Source: a virus
IMG/VR virus record: IMGVR_UViG_3300010391_000042
Span: 1-25,628 of that record
Direction: 5' to 3' (one strand)
DNA length: 25,628 nt
A program made the position numbers and the translations under genes. Of this stretch, positions 20,801-25,628 are shown in pieces. The notes under the pieces were generated by a model. That model ran no database searches and had not been told where the DNA came from. It saw only the letters and a program-made list of their open reading frames with translations. Within the stretch, counting starts at the first letter, position 1. Each line of letters begins with the position of its first letter.

Positions 20801-23106
20801 ATGGAAATCCTTACTTTGCAATATCTTCTTCCGCCAAACTGATGACACTATATGCCGAGCCGAACGCCAATGTGGATTATGTTGTGAGTTCAATGGCTTG
20901 GTCTGGTTCGACTAAAATTGTGGATGGCCCATGTGGTCTAGTATCTCAGTCGGTATATCCCTACCAATTTAAGGTTCTTGATTACCCGAGCACATGGGGT
21001 ATTTCCAAGTACGGCCCAAATAGATTCCGTAACGAGAAAACTCGTTTCATATCACAATCCGTTGAAGCTCGTTTTGATAATTTGGACCGCTCGACGTTCG
21101 TTGACCCCAGTGCGATGGCACCCGACTCAAACCAAGTGGGATTCTTCGTTGATCCACAAGATTTCAAGAATCGTGACATCGTTCGTTACTTTGGTAACTT
21201 CGATTTCATGGATGCCATTGGAGACCCGGGTTATCAGTTCTCTCAAAGCTATGACTCGTTGAGACTCTTTCGTAAGGAATACTCGACAGACCGAAATCAG
21301 TACAGTGGTAGTCGCACACTTTTCAATGAGTTGCTGATAACATACAAGCTGTATTTCAATCGCTCGGTATTTGAAGCTATCAAGAATGTTATCCCCGCAA
21401 GAACGAATGCTCTGGTGGGGGTTGTTATTGAACCAACTATTTTGGAGCGTCCAAAGTATCAGTTAAAAGCACCTACGAGTTCGATTGACTATGGGTTTGA
21501 TGCCACAGTTGGTCATTATGCTCCTAGTACTGGCTCTCTTGTGAGCATGAGTGTGCAACTTATCCCATCTCAATCAATAAATTTGAATATGGAGTATGTT
21601 TCCCTTCCAGTTCGAGATTACCCGGTCAATTATGGTGGGAATTACATCCGAGACCTTTCCGACCCATTTGAATTAGGTCATTTTGGGGGCGGAGTTCCAA
21701 CAAGAACTATTGATTTTATCGGTACTCCTGTGTTTGGAGATGCCCCATTGGCAGTTCAATTTGAGAATCGTTCCTTTGGTGCAAGTGCATATCATTGGGA
21801 TTTTGGAGATGGGCAATCGGCACTTATTTCGACCAACTTTACGCAGGTGAATCGGGCAAACCCAACGCATAGTTATATACTTCCGGGTCTTTATACTGTA
21901 ACATTAACAGGATACTATGGACAATATGGCATTCACAAGACTCGCCCCGACTACATCTTGGTTTCGCAGTACCCCATTAGTGCCAATTTTGACGCTAATC
22001 CCAAGAGTGGTATTGCTCCGTTGCAAGTCAGTTTTAGCAATCTTTCTTACAACGCAGACACTTATGCTTGGACTTTCAATTCTGGGTCTCCACCAGCAAC
22101 GAGTATCGTATTTGGCCCAACCCAATCGTTCAACGACCCCGGTATTTATGACGTAAGCTTGGTAGCTTCCGTTCACCCAGCAGGTACTTCCAATGTCTAT
22201 TCGGCACAGTGCCTTAGTGCAAGTTACATCTATGTTAGTGCGCCACCAAGCAATTGTGTTGGTCCATACTTGCAAGCATTCGCCGGAGGGAACTTCGGCA
22301 ACAAGTTGTTTAGTCAGCCGTTTGTTTATTCGCTCGGGAACCTTACGACTCCAGTAACTTTCAGTTATAACGTGGCCGAAAGTGCTTCCCGTTACGTCAT
22401 CACTATCAATGGCAATACACAACTGGATACGTTGTGGCTGTGCAGTGGCTCGGCGAATCAAGCAATGGTGGATAACATTAACAATGCGATGCTCCCGTAC
22501 GGGGCGAACCCAACGCCATCATATTTATCGGCCTCGTTGAGCAATGTTGTAGCGACTCCGGGCAGTGGAACCATTCATTTCACTAAGATGGAAACGTTCA
22601 ACTTGACTTATGTTAATGTGTACAATCCGTTCAATACGACTTGCAGTTTCACGATGAGTTGCCCAACTTCGTTACCTCTACTACATGCTCCTCTACCGCC
22701 GGTAACGTATTCTTGTAATACTACGGTTGCAGGCAATTCGAACAATACTGAAAATCCACATATATTTGGAATAGACTTTTCTGGATTCCTTTCCGCTAAT
22801 AGTGTGGTCATTTCATGGACCTGCAACAATCCTATCAGGCTTGTTTTCTACTATCCGGGAACAGCAGCGCCAGTGGCATTTAATAGTAACCTTCTATTTC
22901 CTTATGACGGATGGCTAATTGGAGATACTGGGTACGTAGGGGTGGGAGATGTTCGTTTAGCAGCAATTACTTTCTATTTGCCGCAATTCTTTGGAGGAAC
23001 TATTTTTGGATGGCCAGCTAATTCCAATTACATCTTCGGAGTAGCAGTATATGCTCCAACCCCAAATACAGATTATTCAATTTATGTATCCTATCCTTAC
23101 TGGTAA
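17839..23106 (+). CDS. Giant multidomain baseplate protein with LamG-like, PKD and adhesin-like domains (1755 aa)
   Basis: The longest gene in the window. The N-terminal 670 residues are large, Tyr/Asn/Ser-rich and unassigned. At about 679-728, SAEERLKTIRNRILNTLPQ, then KGTEEAIQLILACYGIP and LSVREYGG resemble the tail-protein-I-like connector of baseplates, where a wedge protein meets the hub. Residues about 764-965 read as a LamG/concanavalin-like sandwich (KVSVPSSEPY...GEWSVGFIRI...NIYSVMLRR...FDKFQVWKEPL). Two PKD domains follow: 1290-1375 with the hallmark WDFGDG, then THSYILPGLYTVTLTG, and 1380-1460 with a degenerate YAWTFNSG. A further domain (about 1490-1610: TFSYNVAESASRYVITING) looks like an adhesin module. 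The adsorption role is inferred from the domains. Confidence 0.75.
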   Translation: MDYTSYQIVSNSSSSLNTGSYLNSTEYAMFVNGFQQDLWFGLSEYDVVEVGLWDRDNNQMGWDTLYQSKSYDTVTVSYFNTLNNVVSYSYQELNPDYILHKTQDILVDPANQVSTSFHIPSGSYFITYNNTREMAGSPTNPLIIKDIASSRKELKLYPLSFFNDSYTAFCQHKFLMNDVSSLYIQSLKGCPYGQIYNQVSPLYTKEIATIKGLFFIPTDGEMLTFFKNIYEDLLIYSSTPVLSVTGLDVVSRNFIYLQGINTYFNNYLLSNSKIIVDFDVLDAHFRGFVSASVERKFSAAGPRPSQEYVDAKAFVYDYFTKYFYEPVSTTLRAAYNDKYFGYFKNALNVGNNRLLPILSVGMMDERTSPDDPLTLLVKLKDELPTDLPTQTSCWASNVSLTPYVVSAIITSDVSKIIHPIGPPNFSIPIPNASLTNTNVSYTANDLKQDDQTERDLTVSKNINELSVDYTNFENFVVFSSAEMRLKIFKNKTINLYGLSASLDVLNDTADTFLAASGSIYPYYQSEYTSIQTQMDDIVNTFDGYESYLYNNGSYAFQNGAFVSASYVADQDTLATAYDKDNRDSLINTCPEHVLVNSDNDDYIIFLSMVGHFFDTIYVYIANMPAERQLGNDPTSEFTRRVVDYMLTTFGWKTDDSLEQANLLNNYLTSDQIVGLNSMSAEERLKTIRNRILNTLPQIFKTKGTEEAIQLILACYGIPSVLLSVREYGGVTYDDPKASYTLYERVYMRQWDTSSRYDSYDLQLPTGSHTYLFKVSVPSSEPYTYGKEQILFGRVETTSRTSIGASGEWSVGFIRIPKKDSGRMFFRIGNKTQESFKLYSQEFPLFDGNIYSVMLRRNAPDEGFEYDSNPDAIPAKYDLFVKRNEFGNQLVNLTSSAVCTASVSNIQFGEGGLLKIGGWFADVNSQGYTGCFDKFQVWKEPLPDSNMEDYTNNFSAYSFRGDTIPYETLYFRMHTDYPFNQLDKGIWINGNPYFAISSSAKLMTLYAEPNANVDYVVSSMAWSGSTKIVDGPCGLVSQSVYPYQFKVLDYPSTWGISKYGPNRFRNEKTRFISQSVEARFDNLDRSTFVDPSAMAPDSNQVGFFVDPQDFKNRDIVRYFGNFDFMDAIGDPGYQFSQSYDSLRLFRKEYSTDRNQYSGSRTLFNELLITYKLYFNRSVFEAIKNVIPARTNALVGVVIEPTILERPKYQLKAPTSSIDYGFDATVGHYAPSTGSLVSMSVQLIPSQSINLNMEYVSLPVRDYPVNYGGNYIRDLSDPFELGHFGGGVPTRTIDFIGTPVFGDAPLAVQFENRSFGASAYHWDFGDGQSALISTNFTQVNRANPTHSYILPGLYTVTLTGYYGQYGIHKTRPDYILVSQYPISANFDANPKSGIAPLQVSFSNLSYNADTYAWTFNSGSPPATSIVFGPTQSFNDPGIYDVSLVASVHPAGTSNVYSAQCLSASYIYVSAPPSNCVGPYLQAFAGGNFGNKLFSQPFVYSLGNLTTPVTFSYNVAESASRYVITINGNTQLDTLWLCSGSANQAMVDNINNAMLPYGANPTPSYLSASLSNVVATPGSGTIHFTKMETFNLTYVNVYNPFNTTCSFTMSCPTSLPLLHAPLPPVTYSCNTTVAGNSNNTENPHIFGIDFSGFLSANSVVISWTCNNPIRLVFYYPGTAAPVAFNSNLLFPYDGWLIGDTGYVGVGDVRLAAITFYLPQFFGGTIFGWPANSNYIFGVAVYAPTPNTDYSIYVSYPYW

Positions 23107-23109
23107 ATT

Positions 23110-23865
23110 ATGAACGGAGAAATATACTTCAACATGTTTAAGGAACCGCACCCGATTTATGGGAAGTCCGAGTTTCTGCTCAAACGATGGCAGAAGTACA
23201 CGATTTATGCCAAGTCAGGGTCGTATGAGCGTTCTAACAATCCGGGGGGTAACATGTGGTATTCGGCATCTTATAACCCATCAACTCTTCCTCATACCCA
23301 GTCTTTTTACAGATCGGGAAATCTGTATTCCACCAATTCCATCTATTTGTACGATTATGTAGTGGTCAGTGATACATGGTTTTTGAATAATGTCTATACC
23401 GCTTCTACGGTGGATTCCACTCCTGCTCCTGATGATCGTTATGACATGGGAACAAATTTGTGGAGTCATAGCATAAACACTTGGCATAATAGCCCAGACG
23501 CAAAGACCAACGAATATCTTTTGACGTATGACCCCATTATGTCTCAACCCATTTGGATGGGTGGAGTTGGCCATCCATTCTATGGTCCTCCTATCATTCG
23601 CCGAGATGACGGCACATATTTTGAAATCGTGAGCGGATACCCGAGAAACCACTATATCCATAAGCGGGGGCATTTTGCTTTGGAGAGATACATGAGTTAT
23701 GGATTCATCGGAAGAACCACAACCTCAGCTTCTTACCGAAAGGGTCAACAAACCAATAGCACAACCATTTCTACTACTGGAATTAGTGATGGAAGTGACC
23801 CTGTGCAGATAACTCAGGTCACGAACATTGATCTTATCAAGTCCGACAACGTAATTTACCACTAA
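23110..23865 (+). CDS. Structural protein of the baseplate/tail module (251 aa)
   Basis: Aromatic-rich protein in the baseplate operon, 3 nt after the giant gene. Tyr, Trp and His are frequent throughout (for example IYLYDYVVVSDTWFLNNVY and WMGGVGHPFYGPPIIRRDDG). Near the C-terminus, NHYIHKRGHFALERYMSYG (about 178-196) is followed by a Thr/Ser-rich linker and VTNIDLIKSDNVIYH. I recall similar endings in tail proteins of aquatic phages, so a virion role is likely, but the fold is not assigned. No Shine-Dalgarno is seen. After its stop there is a 52-nt gap before the GIY-YIG gene. Confidence 0.72.
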   Translation: MNGEIYFNMFKEPHPIYGKSEFLLKRWQKYTIYAKSGSYERSNNPGGNMWYSASYNPSTLPHTQSFYRSGNLYSTNSIYLYDYVVVSDTWFLNNVYTASTVDSTPAPDDRYDMGTNLWSHSINTWHNSPDAKTNEYLLTYDPIMSQPIWMGGVGHPFYGPPIIRRDDGTYFEIVSGYPRNHYIHKRGHFALERYMSYGFIGRTTTSASYRKGQQTNSTTISTTGISDGSDPVQITQVTNIDLIKSDNVIYH

Positions 23866-23917
23866 AAACCAGCGTCTCACTGATACTTATAGATGAGTAC
23901 CACTTTATAAAAAGCAT

Positions 23918-24694
23918 ATGGCAACCTGCGGAATTTACAAGATAGAGAACAACGATAATGGAAAGTTCTATATCGGGAGTTCTGACGACATTCATCGTAG
24001 GTTTGGTCGCCATATAAGCGATTTACGCAGAAATAAGCATGACAATGCTCATTTACAGAATGCGTGGAATAAATATGGAGAAAAAAGTTTTGACTTTGAA
24101 GTGGTGAGGGAATGTTCTACACTGGATTTGTTAGTAGAAGAGCAAAAAGACCTTGATGTGTGGGTTGGTAATCCCAACTGCTATAATATCAGAGAAAGTG
24201 CTGAATGTCCTGTCACTCCCGGCTCTAAACGTCCAGAATGGGTGAAAGAAAAAATATCGGCTGCACAAAGAGGAAAGCCACGATGGACAGAAGAACAGAA
24301 AAAACAAATGTCCATAGATAGAAAAGGAAGGAAACCTTCGGCGGAAACTGTTCAAAAACTTAGAAACAGACCGAAATCTTGTTATACGGGAATAGTCAAG
24401 GCACAACAACTAAACGTTGGTAGGATTTATTCGGGTGAACATTGCTTGCATATTTCTAATGGGAAACAATTAACCCCAAAAGTATTTACTGATGAGGAGC
24501 GAATTCATATAAGAGATGGGGTCAGAAAAGCGATTTTAGAAGGCAGATACCACAAGAATAAAATCCCGAAAGAGGAATATGAAATCATACGGACTTTGTA
24601 TTTATCCGGCAGAACAAACAAACGACAACTTGCATTCAAGTATGGAATAACTCCAACTTCTATGTCTCGATTACTGAAAAGAATAGGAATATAA
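23918..24694 (+). CDS. GIY-YIG homing endonuclease with NUMOD3 and HTH (258 aa)
   Basis: Free-standing homing endonuclease inserted between two structural genes. The GIY-YIG domain (1-85) has CGIYKIE (4-10), KFYIGSS (16-22), the catalytic Arg region DIHRRFGRH (24-32), NAWNKYGEKSFDFEV (48-62) and the metal-binding Glu at E75. Residues 108-150 carry NUMOD3-type DNA-binding repeats (VKEKISAAQRGKPRWTEEQKKQMS and DRKGRKPSAETVQKLRN), and the end (230-258) is a small helix-turn-helix (LAFKYGITPTSMSRLLKRIG). The gene is AT-richer than its neighbours. The sequence upstream (CACTTTATAA, 23901-23910) resembles the TATTTAT elements, possibly captured or evolved to use late transcription. It abuts the next start by 1 nt. 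Confidence 0.9.
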   Translation: MATCGIYKIENNDNGKFYIGSSDDIHRRFGRHISDLRRNKHDNAHLQNAWNKYGEKSFDFEVVRECSTLDLLVEEQKDLDVWVGNPNCYNIRESAECPVTPGSKRPEWVKEKISAAQRGKPRWTEEQKKQMSIDRKGRKPSAETVQKLRNRPKSCYTGIVKAQQLNVGRIYSGEHCLHISNGKQLTPKVFTDEERIHIRDGVRKAILEGRYHKNKIPKEEYEIIRTLYLSGRTNKRQLAFKYGITPTSMSRLLKRIGI

Positions 24695-24695
24695 T

Positions 24696-25343
24696 ATGGC
24701 GTACATAGATAACCAAACCGTGACGGTTGATGCAGTTCTTACCCAAAAGGGCCGTCAACTCCTTGCTCAAAATGGTAACTTGAATATAACCAGTTTTGCT
24801 TTGGCCGACGATGAAATTGACTACACGCTTTATCAGCCGAACCATCCCAATGGAAGTGCTTATTATGATATTGCCCTGCGTAATACGCCAGTTTTCGAGC
24901 CACTGACAGATGAAACGCAAGTGATGAAGTACAAACTCGTCACCCTCAATCAGGGGGTTACGTCTATTCCAGTCATCACCATCGCACAAGATAAAATCCT
25001 TGTGACGAAGGATTACACCGGCGACATCATCATTAGCCCCTCGACTAACCCCGCCTACAATTTGCAAGCAGGTTATACAGCCATTCTCGGAAACAAAAAT
25101 GTTGGTATTTTGATTGTGCAGCAGACAAATGCAGCTAATTCCGTTTCTAACGCCGTTCCAACCTTTGCTGGGGACATCAACATTGCTAGTGCTCAAGTCG
25201 TAGTTGGAAACAGTTTTCGGTTCGTTCCAAACAGCGGATTGAATAAAACAACGACCACCAATTTAACGATCATCGGGAATGAATCTGGAGGTAGCACTTC
25301 GATTGAAGTCACGGTTACGGTCCCGACATCTATTACGCTATAA
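24696..25343 (+). CDS. Conserved tail/baseplate structural protein (215 aa)
   Basis: The opening MAYIDNQTVTVDAVLTQKGR followed by LLAQNGNLNITSFALADDEIDYTLY is the signature of a structural protein family common in aquatic myoviruses beside baseplate genes. The middle (ETQVMKYKLVTLNQGVTSIPVI) belongs to the same pattern, and the last 50 residues (SFRFVPNSGLNKTTTTNLTII...) form a short beta-rich end. A GGA Shine-Dalgarno lies near the end of the endonuclease gene. Its separation from 23110-23865 by the GIY-YIG gene suggests the two were adjacent before the insertion. The precise virion position is unknown. Confidence 0.82.
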   Translation: MAYIDNQTVTVDAVLTQKGRQLLAQNGNLNITSFALADDEIDYTLYQPNHPNGSAYYDIALRNTPVFEPLTDETQVMKYKLVTLNQGVTSIPVITIAQDKILVTKDYTGDIIISPSTNPAYNLQAGYTAILGNKNVGILIVQQTNAANSVSNAVPTFAGDINIASAQVVVGNSFRFVPNSGLNKTTTTNLTIIGNESGGSTSIEVTVTVPTSITL

Positions 25344-25347
25344 GATT

Positions 25348-25628
25348 ATGATATTCAACCAATTCGATCCAAACAAAGACGTTGTAGCTGGTCGTGTAAC
25401 CCGCATTGCAAGTGGATTTTGGCCAGATGGCTCGCCAAACTGGGACCAAGGAAATTTCACCGATGACTTCTTACGACTTACTGGCTCGGGAACCCCATCG
25501 CCTTCATATGGAACGTCGTACTACGATGTGCGTTATACGATGTATTATTTGAACGTGTTTCCAGACCAATCGTCTTATGTCAATTATGACCCCTATTTTT
25601 CAGTTGCCTACGGAAATTTCTATGGCAA
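25348..25628 (+). CDS. Tail/baseplate protein, 5' part (runs off window)
   Basis: An open frame from ATG 25348 to the end of the window, 93 complete codons. It begins MIFNQFDPNKDVVAGRVTRI, continues with WPDGSPNWDQGNFTDDFL and YYDVRYTMYYLNVFPDQSS, and the last residues are FSVAYGNFYG. The VAGRVTRIASGFWPDG start and FSVAYG element fit the tail proteins often found at this position in aquatic phages. It starts 4 nt after the preceding stop, without a Shine-Dalgarno. The rest of the product is outside the window. Confidence 0.72.
   Translation, partial: MIFNQFDPNKDVVAGRVTRIASGFWPDGSPNWDQGNFTDDFLRLTGSGTPSPSYGTSYYDVRYTMYYLNVFPDQSSYVNYDPYFSVAYGNFYG

Noticed and set aside
21904-22461. 185-aa frame on the - strand
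   Set aside because: It is a shadow of the giant baseplate gene, with no start signal and all neighbouring genes on the other strand.

Overview
The window is a late-gene region of a large tailed bacteriophage with a contractile tail (myovirus, T4-like module content). Evidence: a GPW/gp25-type baseplate wedge protein, a gp6/baseplate-J-type wedge protein, a gp5-like central spike protein, a gp55-like late sigma factor, a PhoH-like ATPase, a tRNA-Ser, two homing endonucleases, and several very long Ser/Thr/Gly-rich tail proteins. Every supported gene is on the + strand. No integrase, lysogeny or host-metabolism gene is visible. The host cannot be named from the sequence; Shine-Dalgarno sites are few and weak.

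Layout. (1) 1-1223: a non-coding zone with two strongly self-complementary RNA modules (14-163 and 769-1123) separated by an HNH endonuclease gene and ending in an intact tRNA-Ser(CGA). I read it as a large structured phage RNA, possibly interrupted by a homing endonuclease. (2) 1242-2195: a sigma70-like promoter, three small genes (one membrane protein, one Cys-rich protein, one unknown) and a strong intrinsic terminator. (3) 2222-3298: a small unknown gene overlapping a phoH-like gene. (4) 3303-6890: two tail-fibre-type proteins with SASYA repeats, the first ending in a leucine-rich-repeat-like domain, then a terminator. (5) 6900-9823: a four-helix membrane/coiled-coil protein, two small proteins, the gp55-like late sigma factor, a nuclease-fold-like protein, and a hairpin terminator. 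(6) 9827 to the end: the baseplate/tail module, with a small protein, gp5-like spike, a small structural protein, gp25, gp6, an 825-aa TGS-repeat protein with a DNRLRE-like domain, a coiled-coil protein, a 1755-aa baseplate protein carrying LamG-like, PKD and adhesin-like domains, another structural protein, a GIY-YIG homing endonuclease inserted between structural genes, a conserved structural protein, and a partial tail gene running off the end.

How it fits together. The gp55-like sigma factor should direct late transcription of the structural genes. At the heads of the transcription units, usually just after a terminator or gene end, the sequence TATTTAT recurs; at five genes it lies 4-6 nt before the ATG. 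I propose this is the late promoter element of this phage and that some late mRNAs are leaderless or nearly so. The most interesting points are the large structured RNA with its HNH insertion, the promoter/start-codon arrangement, and the receptor-binding-type domains (LRR, PKD, LamG, DNRLRE) grafted on tail and baseplate proteins.
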